A stretch of 64,000 nucleotides of DNA. It comes from Coptis chinensis (Eukaryota; Streptophyta; Magnoliopsida; Ranunculales; Ranunculaceae). Under the pieces are notes generated by a model. That model was not told the DNA's origin and searched no databases. It saw only the letters and a program-made list of their open reading frames with translations. A program made the translations under genes and the position numbers. The stretch covers positions 14,109,501-14,173,500 of the forward strand of contig CM027382.1 in NCBI GenBank assembly GCA_015680905.1. The letters run 5' to 3'. Shown in pieces: positions 35,328 through 47,572 of the stretch (position 1 is the first letter of the stretch; every line of letters begins with the position of its first letter).

Positions 35328-35934
35328 CAAGTTGGATTTTTCACAAATTAAGACATTTTCAGATTTGTAGAAAACAATTTCAGTAGGTGGAAGTGTGGTG
35401 AAAACTGAAAACTTGATAGCAAAGAAAGAACAAATACACAACCCAGAAAGGTATCAGGAATGTGGGAGTGTAAAGCATTAAAAAGGATTGGGACACGTGG
35501 AAGGTAATTATTCAATATTGGATTTGCCCAAAGAACAAATACTAACGGTTTTGTGGAAATGGGTTGTTTTTTACTAATAAGGTGTGTCCAAATGTCAAAA
35601 TGTATCAGCTATTGTACAATGCAACAGCCGCAACTTTTGAAGGGAAAATTGGTAATGGAATTGGTGGGGGTATATTGTGCTACTAGGTCTTTTAGCTGTA
35701 CTAGCCATTAAGCCCGGCCTATGGTCGGGCCTGCTACCTTGATAGATGAATATATGGTTGAATAAATTTTCTAAATATGTATGTATTTTATGAAAGCTAT
35801 TAAGAACTTTTAGTTCATGTGTAAACTTGCACTTACATACTGAAACGTTAAGTTGTGATGGAAGAAGAATCAACGAATTAGAACGATTTTTTTTATTAAT
35901 TGAACTATTATTTATCTACTACTATTTATCAACG

Positions 35935-36395
35935 CATGTGTAGTTTATAGTGAAAATGAATGGTGTATCCAGTTAAAAAAATGTAGAAAGAACGTTAAAA
36001 GCCTGAAGTTTTCTAGTTAGTTGTATCAAATTGAAGTTGTAAAACATGAAGAAAAAATGTGATTGCATCTTTGCAAGTGTTTGGTCAGAGTATTATTTAT
36101 TAATAAGTTTTTGTTCATGTATAAACTTGCGCTGGAGTTTCTAGTAATAACGAACAGCGTATCCAGTTAAAAAAATGTGCAAAGAACGTCAAAAGCCCAA
36201 ACTCTTTTAATTATGGATTTATTTTATTAAAACCCAAACTTTGGCCCATAGTCGTGTCCTTGGTCAGAGTATTATGTATTAAGAAATTTGTGTTCATGTA
36301 TAAATTTGCACAGTAGTTTATAGTAAAAACGAATAGCGTATCCAGCCCAAAAAATGTATGAACAATGTGAAAAGTCCAAAGTCTGCAAATTATGG
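35935..36395. repeat. Three diverged direct repeats of about 170 bp
   Basis: The blocks near 35940, 36130 and 36310 share GTTTATAGTNAAAANGAAT, GCGTATCCAG and AAAAATGTNNNAANAACGT. The linker TTCATGTATAAACTTGCNC precedes each. Older than the 103-bp duplication, judging by divergence. Confidence 0.7.
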
Positions 36396-36668
36396 GGCCT
36401 ATAGTCCATTAATTTGTTGAACTTTTTAAATTGTTTGGACCTCATTGTTTATTTTTCAAAAAAACCCATGAAAAGCCCTATTGTTGGGAGTCTCTCTTCC
36501 GGTTTCCTATATCCTCTATTCTTCTCGTCAGTATATCCTTGACCAAAGAACTCGATCTCTTTCAGGTACTGTTCTTGAATGGAGCTAGAGTTTTCTTTTA
36601 TTTTTTAGGCTGATCAAGCTTTGAGATGATGATGATGAGAGTGATGGAATATTAGAACTATAGTGATG

Positions 36669-36670
<2 letters not shown>

Positions 36671-36703
<33 letters not shown>
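36671..36703. repeat. (AT)n microsatellite
   Basis: A run of about 33 bp of alternating A and T. Confidence 0.95.
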
Positions 36704-36706
<3 letters not shown>

Positions 36707-37409
36707 AGAAAAATAGATTTTGAAATTTCGTGTTTCTTTGTTGTTCAAATATAATGTGTTTGTAGTTGTTTGAGGTGAAGCACTGTGTTGATAGGTTCAC
36801 AGTTTGAATGTCCGAATTATAATGGGCTGAATCAAACACACGGTAACTTGAATGACAAACATGCACTCTATATTGTATTTTTGAATAAGACTCTAGTGGG
36901 TTTGGGGCTTGATTTCTACCCAGCTCAGTCTTGTTCAAATCTTCAATACATACTTTGTTTTATTTCTCAAAAAACTATATGTAAGTTGTTACTATATGCC
37001 TATACTTGTATATTTGAAGGTATGCTGTGTGTTTGTCAGAATATTTATGCATGAACATCATAAAACATTTTCCCGAATCCTAAACTAAATGTATATGTTT
37101 TTGTTGATACAATGATATATTGAATGTACTATTTTTTTTTCCAGGTTTTCTTGCAATTTGTTCAAAATGGAAGTGTAAGTTGAGTTATTTTTGTTTTATG
37201 TTTAAATGTTTATATTTGTTATGATTACTAATTTCTCTTATTTTTTTTTTTTTTGTTTTGTAGAGATTGTTCTTGTAAATTTTGTAATTTTTTTTGTTCT
37301 CCAAAAGACAAATGGCCTGCCAAATCGTATGCTCGATATAATTAGGAGTGCATTACTGTTTTTGGTTTTTTTGAATATCTCATTAAAAAAATCAAGCAGA
37401 AGAGGTGTT

Positions 37410-37417
37410 GTATGCAC
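37410..37417. repeat. Left 8-bp TSD of the hAT-type MITE
   Basis: GTATGCAC; the partner after the element at 38235-38242 is GTATACAC (one difference). Confidence 0.88.
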
Positions 37418-38234
37418 TAGGGGTGGGCAATGGGTCGGGTCGGGCTAGCCCGGCCCTAACCATTTAAAAGCCCTTCATATATTAAGGTCGGGTCGGCCCA
37501 ACCCTAAAGTCAGCATAGGATCGGGTCGGGCCGGGTCACAAGTCTAAATCTCAAGCCCTGACCCTACCCTAAGCCCTCTTTAAAGGCTTTAGGGTCGGGT
37601 TTTAGGGCCGGGCCTATATATTTTCTTCTTTTTACAAATGCTATTTTTCAGACAAAGGTTGTTTTTGGTTTCGTGGTTACAAAATGCGCTCAGATTTCAC
37701 TTTAATGGTATGGGCGGAAACCTTTAGTTCTAGACTTGGCTTCGATGTGAATAAAAATATAATTTATAAGAAGTAAGTGGGAAAATAAATTAAGAATAAT
37801 AAGTTCTAGACTTTGATTTGATGATCAAAGGAGTCTTATTTTTTATTAGGATAGTGCTCATTGTTCTTCATGGCCTCTAGATAGGTTGACAAGTTTTTGT
37901 TATATAAGACAAGTTATTGGAAGTACCATTGGGTATAAGTGATAAATTACAAAGGACAACGTTATTTTAATTGAAAATATTTAACAAAGAGTTGGGCAAT
38001 TATGGTACGTGTATTTATAGTGAAAATGTGAAACTATAACTAGGGCTTGGTTAGGGCTAAATTAGGGTTGGGCCTATGTTCAGAACCTTAGCCCTATCCC
38101 TGCCCTAGAAGGCATTAGGTCGGGCCAGCCCTGCCCTAAACTCTGTAAGGGCTTTAGTTGTGAGGGCTTATAGGGATTAGGGTCGGGTCGGTCAGGGCCA
38201 GGTTAGGGTCGTTAGGGCCAAATTCCCACCCCTA
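37418..38234. mobile_element. hAT-type non-autonomous element (MITE), 817 bp
   Basis: The ends TAGGGGTGGGCA and (reverse complement) TAGGGGTGGGAA are the standard plant hAT MITE termini, with 8-bp TSDs GTATGCAC/GTATACAC. The interior is rich in GGGTCGGGC and AGGGCTTAGGG-like motifs on both flanks and has an AT-rich core without coding capacity. It is inserted in what looks like a coding exon. Confidence 0.92.
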
Positions 38235-38672
38235 GTATACACCGTGGTCAATCTAATGTTTACGCGAATAGTGAAACTCATCAATTGAATCTAAGGATGA
38301 GGAACAAATTAGATGAGTAAGTTTTTTTTATTTATTTTATTTGTAATTTATTTACTTATAATGTTTAATTTGATGTTTTTTATTATTAATATTTTATTTT
38401 ATTTTATTTTATTTTTATTTTTTTCTGTTTTGTGAAGTGTTGGTGTTCGTTCATATGCTATAAAGATGTTTTGGGTAAATAATGAAGCGGATAATTTATG
38501 CGCGTATTATAGGGAAAACTTTGAAGGATTAAGTTTCTTAAACTGTATGGAATATTTGGTTGAAGTTCTTACGAAGTATATTGATTTGGATGAATCTGAT
38601 GAAGAGGTTATTCCCTTTATATCACCTACTTTTTTTTTTTTTTTTTTTTATCCTAATTTTTGTTTTAGCTGA

Positions 38673-39903
38673 ATTGAATATTTTATGTTTGATTTGACAT
38701 GTTTAGTAGTTAATTTACATTAGGAGTAAAATGTCAGAGTATGGATAGGGAAGACAAATGTGTTGCTGTTGTGAACACAGAAATGGATAGGAAAGTTGAA
38801 GGCTGTTGGGCTAGTTGTGGATATTTTTAAGAAAGACCTACTGATGTTTTGTTTGTTTTGAAAAGTCAGTGTTAGTTTTTTGGTGTTTGTATGGCTGTTT
38901 TTTTTGGTTTGAATTGTAATGTCTTGATACTTTGCAAGATTGTGTGTTTCAGTCAGATAATTTATTTTCTAGCTTATGTTGATCACATTGTAATGTTTAC
39001 TTTTAGTTTTATCTCTTTGCGTACATTATAATAAAGACTGTGTGATTTGGTAGTAGATTTCTGAGTAAATTATGCATTTAAACTGTGTTAGACCTGTCAG
39101 AGTCTGTATCCATGGTTACTGGTTATTTCTTTATATATAGCTATTTTCATTTTCCTGTTTCCAAAAAGTCCAAATGATATGCTGATAAGCATTATCAATT
39201 GGCATTACCCGCAGTGACGATGCCTTAATTGACTTATTGCCACTCCTTGTATAGAGATGTGCAATTTCAGAGACGGGCAATGCATGAATCTTACTATAGT
39301 GCCAATCTTTTTACTCCATCAGGTGATATGCACAGTAGTTTGGTGGAAGGAAGTTTTACCCTTTGCACCCCTCAGTTCTGCAGTGTTTGTTTGTATTTGT
39401 CAATGTAATAAAGTTGGTCAAGTAAATGTTGTTGGGTTGAAGAGAAGCTATTTATGAAATTGTAGCAATAGTATTTATTGTGTAATAAGGGATAGTCCTC
39501 TGAAGAGGTGGAAGAAAGTGGTGGATAGAGGACACTTTTAAGTTACGGATACATTATGTTAATTTAGTATCAATGTGAATCTGTAGCATAAAACACCAAC
39601 GCCATATATATTTTTGCATTTTACATAACTGTATCTCCTGTTGTTTGCTTCTAGTAGATGGTCATATAGATAGGCTTTCCAGGCATATAAGTTGCTTTTA
39701 ACCAGGTCAAGTTTCTTATTTAAGGATGTATACGACGGCCCTGCATTTGAATGTTATACTTCGTAACTAGTGAACGTACTTCCAATCGCATATTGCAATG
39801 CTGCAATCACAGTTTACAATTATATTTAGAAGAAATAACCAACAATCTAGATGCAAAACATTGATTCCGTTACATTTAATTAATTGCCGAAGTTAAGTTC
39901 ATA
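38673..39903. other. 3' flank of the MITE-split gene and intergenic sequence
   Basis: A possible further exon (acceptor at 38722-38723, then a stretch containing MDRKVEGCWASCGYF) and an ATAATAAAG poly(A)-like signal near 39030 may belong to the gene on the left, but the joining phase does not work from the visible donor. The rest shows nothing recognisable. Confidence 0.3.
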
Positions 39904-41230
39904 CTAAAGCTTCTCATTAGCACCAACAACATAAGCTAGGACACCACTTTTTATAACCTTACAACTGTCAACCAAAACAGCCATCAATCTCATCTTAACC
40001 ATCGGTTCAACAAACCAAACCGACAACCTCCTCAATGAAAGATAATTCCCTGAACTCACCACCTCCGAAACCATCGGAATAGGATTCATCGATTGTGCTT
40101 CAAGTACCGCTAACAACTTATAATACTCCGGAAGCTCATCCTGCAACGTAGCACAAAACGCTTGTCTAACTGTCCCAACTTCCTCTGCTGGAATCATTAT
40201 GATAAGTACTTCTGCATATTAACTCTTAGAATATTGCACAAAATCACCTTGACCAAGGAGCAAATAACGCTTAATAGTGAGACAATGTTCTCTGAACTTA
40301 TACTGCTTGTACATAATATCCAGTAGGTGCTTATCTATCCTTTTCACAGCTTCCATTACCAGAGTTTCAAGGGCATCAGTTTCCCCATAGCCGAGCCCTC
40401 CCCTCTTAGTCCTGGTCCCAGCAGCAGCTGCTGCTTCCACTGCAGCATCTGCCCAACCTTGGTCTTCACAACAAACCCGAAGGAAATTGATTAACTTTCC
40501 AGTCCTTAGAATCCGTTGGGCAAGAGACTGTGAAATGAATGATGGAAGCATCCCAGAGTGTAGCATGTAGCCGTCTCGCCATAGAGGCTCAGCAGCAGAC
40601 TGCGAAGCAGCCGCCTCATAAACTCCCGCACCAAAGAATCTCCGTGCTGAGCATGATGATGAATTGCACCAGCCATTGCACCACCTTTCATAATCTTACA
40701 ACTGTCAACTAAAACAGTCATCAATCTCATCTTAACTGTTGGTTCAACAAACCAAATCGACAACCTCCTCAGTGAAAGATAATTCCCTGAACTCACCACA
40801 TACGAAACCATCGGAATAGGATTCATCGATTGTGCTTCAAATACCGCCAACAACTTATAATACTCCGAAAACTCATCCTGCAACGCAGCACAAAACGCTT
40901 GCCCAACTGTCCCAACTTCCTCTGTTGGAAACTTATCCATACTCTTAGAAACATACCCTTTCACTTTCTTAAACAACCAACCCAACTCACATAACTTCCG
41001 AACCATAATCCTAGTTGCTCTAGGCACTTTAACCGAATCCAACACAACATAGCCATCTAAACACTTATCAAACTTGACCCACTTCCAACATCTCTAACTA
41101 AAACCCCTTCATTCACTTTACTCTCTTCCTTCAACAACCCCCAAACTTCCTAAATGCGATTTCCCTAAAATTCTCCGGATCTTTCGAAACTAACAAAACC
41201 CCATTACGATGCCCATTACTCGAATCACCA
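39904..41230 (-). pseudogene. Gamma-tubulin complex component 3 (GCP3/SPC98) pseudogene, with an internal duplicate
   Basis: Reading right to left: NGVLLVSKDPENFREIAFRK (about 41.2 kb), VKVPRATRIMVRKLCELGWL, TEEVGTVGQAFCAALQDEFS, EAQSMNPIPMVSYVV, NYLSLRRLSIWFVEPTVKMR and GAIHHHAQHGDSLV, then, after loss of about 40 family residues and a frame change near 40566, MLPSFISQSLAQRILRTGK, GGLGYGETDALETLV and KRYLLLGQGDFVQY. These are consecutive parts of plant GCP3 (a spindle and cortical microtubule nucleation factor) with introns missing, so the source was processed RNA or an intron-poor stretch. A second copy of the EEVGTV...VLVDSCK block lies downstream at 39904-40197. The pieces are separated by frame breaks, a stop and a skipped segment, so no functional protein is expected. 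Confidence 0.88.
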
Positions 41231-41320
41231 TATATATTAGGCTGCCACCTACATAAGTAGAGAAGCAGAACACCCAAACTGTACACCTCCCCAAACTGTG
41301 AACTTCATGAACCAAGAATT
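41170..41320. repeat. 151-bp duplicated segment, copy 1
   Basis: ATTCTCCGGATCTTTCGAAA to CAAGAATT is repeated at 41634-41784 with about ten differences. It includes the NGVLLVSKDPE piece of GCP3. Confidence 0.9.
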
Positions 41321-41633
41321 GAGCATGCACACTCGGGGGGCTACGAAAACACTCCAAGCTGAGTGTTTCACTCAGTGGCTCAGGGCAACATCAATTGCAT
41401 TATCCACTAAACTTGAAAAAGAAATAAGGATGGGATGAATGTCACTATTGACATGATGTAGATTATACCCATTTCAATGAGGCAACATAATGAATTGATT
41501 TTACTAATTCAAATTTCTTTTAGGGGGTCATTGGAAGCTGCTTGCTTGCCTGTAGAATAATACTGAGCCATGGTTTTTCTTAGAAAAGTAGGAAATAGCC
41601 CAGCAATGTACAAGGGGCCTAATCACTTTCCAG
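41321..41633. other. Spacer between the two 151-bp duplicates
   Basis: 313 bp without recognisable coding content. A stretch near 41521-41600 (GGGGTCATTGGAAGCTGCTT...) resembles the end of a small DNA element, but no partner end was found. Confidence 0.3.
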
Positions 41634-41784
41634 ATTCTCCGGATCTTTCGAAACTAACAAAACCCCATTACGATGCCCATTACTCGAATCACCATATATA
41701 TTAGGTTGCCACATACAGAAGCTGAGAAACAGAACACCCAAACTGTACACCTCCCCAAACTGTGAACTTCATGAACTAAGAATT
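41634..41784. repeat. 151-bp duplicated segment, copy 2, joined to the polymerase eta fragment
   Basis: Matches 41170-41320. Its right end abuts the polymerase eta-like exon at 41785 in the same orientation. Confidence 0.9.
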
Positions 41785-42238
41785 CTATTAAGCTTGAGAT
41801 GATGCCATTTGATGGTGGTGTAGCTAATATTTTACCTGCCGCAACAGAAAGACTTGTTACTCCCCACTTATTGTTTTGATTTCCAGATGTCTCGGCTCTG
41901 TATGAACCTAAGAACTCACGTAGGCCAGAATTAAACAGTTTCAGTGCATCTTCCTGAATCTTTGTAGTTCCATACTTTAACGGGCAAGATTTGGAAGGAA
42001 ATTTCTTGAATGAATCCGAATCATTAGTCTACCAAATAACATCAATTTAGTATAGTTATGAACTGATGTGTACTTAACTTTTCCTTTGAAGAAAGGGTCT
42101 AAAAGAAAGAAATAACATATACACCTTGTACACTCTAGCATTGAGTGTAAGTGTGTGAGCGACCCTGTTGTTTTGATCCAAGTCAGACTGAATTCGTTCG
42201 CTCAACTCTTCACAAAGATTATTAAGCAAGTATTCAAC
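41785..42238 (-). pseudogene. DNA polymerase eta (POLH) fragment: two exons of the little-finger domain
   Basis: Exon 42125-42238 (114 nt, CAG acceptor and GTGTAT donor) encodes VEYLLNNLCEELSERIQSDL and DQNNRVAHTLTLNARVYK. Exon 41785-42028 begins after TTGGTAG and encodes TNDSDSFKKFPSKSCPLKYG, TKIQEDALKLFNSGLREFLG and WGVTSLSVAAGKILATPPSN. This is the C-terminal part of the catalytic core (little finger) of Y-family polymerase eta, the translesion enzyme for UV dimers. Both exons are open and the intron is kept, unlike the GCP3 part. No palm or finger exons are found in the 3 kb upstream, so it is a truncated gene fragment. It runs straight into the GCP3-derived duplicate. Confidence 0.75.
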
Positions 42239-45213
42239 CTGCAGCAGAGAGGAATAGATTGGAGAAAAAAGATACTTAGTTTAAATACTTCATTTCTAGA
42301 ATTTTAAAAAAGATAAAACTAATCTCTAGCTCTCAACAATACACATTTTAGCATATAGTTCTACCTTAATGAAGGCTTCGAGTATCACAATCTTGGATAG
42401 AAGCAAGAGTAGAATTTATGGTTGATATCTATATAAATATTCCTATATTCCAAATTCTTTCTTGGAATACATAGTTCGCAAATAACAATGACATATACTA
42501 AATGAAAACAGATGAAGACACTATGTAACGGATGCGCCCTCTTAAGGTTAACATAGTGCATACATAATCGGGTGAATAGGAAGATAAGACAAAAAATGAG
42601 CTAAAAATATACCCTTCTATTAGTTTTTGTGGCAAACCTAGCAGTCTCATTAGGCACAATCAAGCAGCATTGTGCGAGGGTGAACGATGGGAAGTCCCTC
42701 ACTTTACACAGAGTTGTGAATTTTTTTAATTTGGTGTTCTGTTAATGAAATATTCACAAAACTTTTTTTTTAATACACGCATATCAGAAACAAACCCTTG
42801 GCATCGCCAATAAAATTCATATGAAAAATGCATCAGCCGATATACTAATTAAATGAAAGAAGTATCTTTTTTTGACGGAAGATACAAACCTGTGAAATTG
42901 AAGCTTGTTCCGGCCAATAGCAAACTCTAGCTACTAAAGAAAACAGAAGCATGAAATTGAAGATTATTTCGGCCATTGATAATATTAGAGAGAGAAAGAG
43001 AGATGATTAAAAATTTGAATACCTAAAATTGCTAACAGAGAATTTGAGGGAGATAATTTGATTTGAAGAGAGAGAGAGTACCTGAACTGCAACCACCAAT
43101 TACCAGTGTTGAGGTCCTGAGTCGAAAAAGAAATTATATTAAAGTCAGATAATAGAAAAAACTAAAGAAAATTAGTAAGTAATTGATTAGTTATTCATCT
43201 AGTTTTCCTTTACATAATGACAGATTATGCAATAATGTTTATTTATGATCAATCTGCATTAACTTAAGACTTTTGACATCCATCATCCTTTTCCTATAAG
43301 TCTATAACTAACTATTTGTTTGTGGGTGCTCTTGTATATCGTCCAGATTGCAGTTGACAAAGGCCAGACATTAATCTAGAATTTGTGGAAGGTAATTCTG
43401 GTGTCGAGAAAATTGTTCAACATTGGCATGCCTATTTGATTGGGTTAAAACTTTAACATAATCACGCTTTACGGTGCATTTTTGTAACAAAGGGCATCAA
43501 CAACAAGTATCATAGTGATTTTGAAACTTATTTGTCTTGTCTAGAAAACTACTTATTCTAGTTAACCTTTCCTTACGCTAACCAAGTAAGAAACTGTTCA
43601 CAACGCGCAGGTACTCGAGTAAATTCTGGTTAATTAGCACTTGTGCATCCTCACTGGTTTAGTGGTCTTCTAGGATGAGTTCAACACACGGGTTTGCTGA
43701 CAAACAAATTATGAAAATTCCAAATTCCAAATTCATTCAGATTTCAGTTTTTGATCCATTATATCAGAGTAGAGACCATCAACCATCAAATAGGGGTTTA
43801 AAGAGTTAAGAGTCTTTCTTGCTAGAGGTAAATGGATATTTTATATTAGTCGTCAAATTACGACGAAACAGGATCAATACTGGCACAAAGAACTATCTCA
43901 AGGCTAGTTTGAACAAATCATGAGCAGATTAGATCAAAACATCCTATTTTTGTTGATGAATCAGCCTGAATCATCAAAGCAATCAAATACACGACCCATA
44001 GTAGAACATGCTCAATGTTACAATGTTTACTACTATAGCTGCCAGTGTATTGTGATGCATGAACATTAGCTGTGAGGAGCATTGTATCTTAGGTGGTTGC
44101 ATAGATACGTAGTTTCGTGTTCTAAGCAAGTAGAAAGCCCATTCAAACAATAGAGTTGACCTTCATAGAAAATGGAACCAAAATTCTTTAGCTTCACTAA
44201 ACCTAACCAAGCTCAAAATCTTTCCCCAAAATTCATTTTTTTCGTCTTTTTTTAAAGGTAGTTACCAATGCATTTCCCTCAAAATTGAGGGCCACACCAG
44301 CCTTTTCAAGGCAAGTTTAAAGGAGCAAATTGATGTGGAGAACCTTTAAGAGAGGGATCCACAGACCACAATGCGGACTTTTAAAAGATTCCATAATCTT
44401 TCAGTCGCATGGCAATTGAATTGTGACATTGTGCATATAGGTCTCGAGTTCAACTCTTAATAACAATTTTGTTGTTTTCGTTTCTGTAAACTCTAAAGCA
44501 CAAATTAATAGCAACTTTCATTATTGTTTTTTTTTGGAAAGTTTTTATTTTTGTCCAGATCTTCAGAGTTCGTCTGTTTTGTCGAAAGGTTTATTTCTCT
44601 TTTTCTTTTACTTCAGATTGTTACGCGAACAGTTCCCTAAACTGGGCGTGAGTTTGTTTTTTTTTTTCCGAATCATTATAAAAAGTGAGGTGTCCATCTA
44701 AGAGAAAAAAGGGAGCTGACGTGTTTCACTGAGAGCATTCTCAACTATTCAGTATTTACGAAATATCCCAGGAAGTATACTAACCAAAATATTGACATGA
44801 CAATCATCTCACCAAACTCCAATCCATTGACAGAAGCCTCATCCAATTAGTTTTCTGGTATTTGGGGAACGACTCTGCTCTTCCAGCAAGAATGCCTACA
44901 CAAACTTTCCTTATACTGAGTGAAGTTTCACCTCATTTCTTGGTGGACACGTACAGATAATCCCTTAGTAGCGTTGTTGTTGTAGGACATCGTATAAGAA
45001 AATGCACCAGGAAGTTGGATGTTTAAAAGGCAGCTGAGTTATCTAACGGAATCCAAGTTGGAACATAGTTAAAGCATTCAGCTACTTGAGACTAATTTAT
45101 CGGACTGTGAGGTGATCTGGCTAACAACAACAAATTGTCACTGATAGTTTAACATTTTTTTGCTGGGGAAATCGAAATTGGGTTACTTTCTTTGTTTTGG
45201 GTTCAACAATATT
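42239..45213. other. Intergenic region, no gene recognised
   Basis: Nearly 3 kb without a convincing exon on either strand. A tRNA-like B-box motif (GGTCTCGAGTTCAACTC) near 44440 may mark a degraded SINE, but no second box or poly(A) tail supports it. Confidence 0.35.
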
Positions 45214-45659
45214 TGTCACACCCCGAATTTCGACAGAATTCGGAAAAAATATTATTTGTTCCCGACTCTTCGATCTCCGAGGTGTGACACACTCTCCACT
45301 CCCAAAAACCCATCAACAGTTTAAATATGCGGATAATTAAAAAACCAAATAAAAGTTCCATTATACAAATGTCCTCTTCATTACAAAAATTTACAAATGA
45401 AAATACGTAAAACATCGTCTAGACTGAAAATCTATATCACCTCAAGGAAAACAAAACACAACCGAGATGCAATGCTAACGCAAAACCACAAGCAAAGAAC
45501 CAATCTTCTTCATCACTAAACCTGTCAAGACTTATCAACTATGTTCATTTATGAACACACCCGATAAGCAAACATGCAAATCGGGTCAAGATATAAACAA
45601 TCTTTGGTGTGAGTACCCCTAAAATACAACATATAATATACATATATATATACACAATC

Positions 45660-45840
45660 CACAAGGCGCTTAGTTCCCTCCACCGAGGCCTTTAACTTTC
45701 AACGACTAATACAAAGATCCTTAAGCACAATAATAAAGGCGGTAGTTCCTCCATCGAGGCCTTTAACTTCCCACTAACCACACAACAAACTATACGCGAT
45801 AATAAATAAGGCATGTAGTTCCTCCATCGAGGTTTTAGGT
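45660..45840. repeat. Three diverged direct repeats of about 70 bp inside copy B
   Basis: The phrase TAGTTCCTCCATCGAGGCCT and variants recur near 45670, 45743 and 45817, each preceded by an AATAAAGGCGG-like stretch. Confidence 0.65.
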
Positions 45841-46219
45841 TCAACTAAACAAATAATCAACCAAGCATATTACCATAATAAGATTATTTCGGGCTTTCTT
45901 TGTGTGTCCCTAAAATCACGTCAGATCTATGTCTTACCTAGTTTTCCGGCTACCACAATCGCTACCAAATTCTAACATGTACATCCACATGCCTCCCTTA
46001 CATAATGAGCCACTCCGTATGTACCCTGGCCGGGATCGCGACACCGTAAATCCTCACACGGAAGCCAAATCTATGTGGGCATCGCCACTATTCGGCATAA
46101 AATATTATGCATCATCGTTCTATTTTGCTTAACGGAATAATCAAACTACTATCGGGCTACTCCAGAGGGCCATTCACTTTCTTTTTCAAACGCGGGGAGG
46201 GCCAATCACATTACTTATG

Positions 46220-46300
46220 CCCGAAGGCCATTCAGATTAACTGAAACGCCAGAAGGGCCGCCCGAAGGCCATTCAGATTAACTGAAACGCCAGAAGGGCC
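46220..46300. repeat. Tandem duplication, 2 x 41 bp
   Basis: CCCGAAGGCCATTCAGATTA...GCCAGAAGGGCC occurs twice in direct succession inside copy B. Confidence 0.9.
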
Positions 46301-47004
46301 AATCACATGAGTTGTGGTAGCTAGGTTCTAGGATTTTCGTTACGTAATTTATTCAAGTGTCATACATTAATGACTCATAATAAATCTACTATATCATGTG
46401 CAGGTCAATTGCCTTATTGCACTAAGCCACAATATATAGAAATATCTCAATATATCTCATAACCATTTTCATATTTTCACGTGCCAATATATTATTGTAC
46501 TACACCACACTCCCGTGGGCAAATATTCACCAATACTATGCTACCTTATAGTAGCATCTCACATATATAATAATGGAGCGTTTATATAAATTTCTCCAAG
46601 ATATTACATTAATATATATATCCCAACATATGATATCATGGCATAATGCTTCAACGATCGCATACATTTTATTATAACGTATTAGGAATATAATGTCTCC
46701 TAACATCTCAATATCGTCGCGTGTCAAAAATACACAACATCAATGTCAAATCTTTCTTAGATAATGACAACCAAATTTATACAAGCTTCCACAAGCATTT
46801 TATTACTATATGTGTCCATATAATATACAACATAAAACGTAACACAATTAGGCGGTCAGCGGTCCACAATCAAAGCCCAATATATATATGCTTTACACAC
46901 TACTCACGTTAAATCTAAATTAGATAATGACCAACCAAGTTCTATAATATCGACAATATTTTATTACTATATTTGTCCATACAAATCAAATAGGTGAAAA
47001 ACAG

Positions 47005-47120
47005 GAAAAGTCAACATTTCATAGTCAACGGTCAAAGGTCAAAGTCAACATGTCATGGTCAAAGTCAAAGTCAACCGTCAATGGTCAAAGGTCAACATGT
47101 CCTGGTCAAAGTCAAATTGT
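47005..47120. repeat. TCAAAGTCAAC minisatellite in copy B
   Basis: Imperfect units of GGTCAAAGTCAACNTGTCAT. A related block is at about 54375-54525 in copy C. Confidence 0.85.
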
Positions 47121-47572
47121 CTTTTCCGTGTTCGACAGGTTCAGGGTCATAGCCATGGTTCATGGCTAAGGGCAAAGGTGCATGGCTCATGGCTAAGGTA
47201 ATGGTTCGGACCCAACTGGCCAAGCCCAAACCTTAAAACCCGAAAGTCTAAAACCAACTTATTTATTCTATCTGACCCAATTGGGATCTATATTAAGTAC
47301 TATGGACTGGCCCCAAGCATTATTAGAAACTGGCCCAAAAACTTATACTGCGCTGGCCCAAAACATAATTTGGATTCGGCCCAAAACTTTAAACTAAACA
47401 GGTCCACAAAATAAGAGAAAACCGGCCCACAATTACAAAAATTAGAACTGGCCCATAACAAGTTAACAACTAATAGGAAAAGGGCCCAAACGAAATAGAA
47501 ATGAACTGGCCCAACACTGTAGAACATAATCGGGCCCAACTAATTACCAAGGCCCCAAAAACTGAACTCGGC

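Larger units (their letters stand above)
34865..36430. other. Intergenic region made largely of local duplications
   Basis: Apart from the two repeats listed separately, no gene is seen. A short palindrome-like patch, GCCCGGCCTATGGTCGGGCC, lies near 35711. Confidence 0.4.
37167..38672 (+). pseudogene. Cysteine-rich protein gene of unknown family, split by a MITE and carrying one in-frame stop
   Basis: ATG at 37167, a donor GTAAGT at 37175 and an acceptor TTGTAG/A at 37263 give an N-terminus MEVDCSCKFCNFFCSPKDKW (C-x-C-x2-C-x3-C). The frame continues through one TAG at about 37339-37341 into ECITVFGFFEYLIKKIKQKR and stops being plain only where an hAT-type MITE (37418-38234) is inserted. With the MITE and one TSD copy left out, the host frame stays open across the site to a GTAAGT donor at 38317. 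The next acceptor (38436-38437) keeps frame into VRSYAIKMFWVNNEADNLCA and EYLVEVLTKYIDLDESDEE, to a stop at 38670-38672 or an unseen donor. A probable 5' UTR exon lies near 36.48-36.57 kb and an AATAAA-like signal near 39030. I do not recognise the family. Confidence 0.45.

Noticed and set aside
41250-41298. Short minus-strand peptide FGEVYSLGVLLLYL resembling protein kinase subdomain IX
   Set aside because: Too short and in a scrambled region. It may be chance in a frame next to the GCP3 piece, so a kinase fragment is not claimed.
44380-44545. Possible tRNA-derived SINE
   Set aside because: Only a B-box-like GGTCTCGAGTTCAACTC motif is present. No convincing A box at the right distance, no TSD and no poly(A) end.
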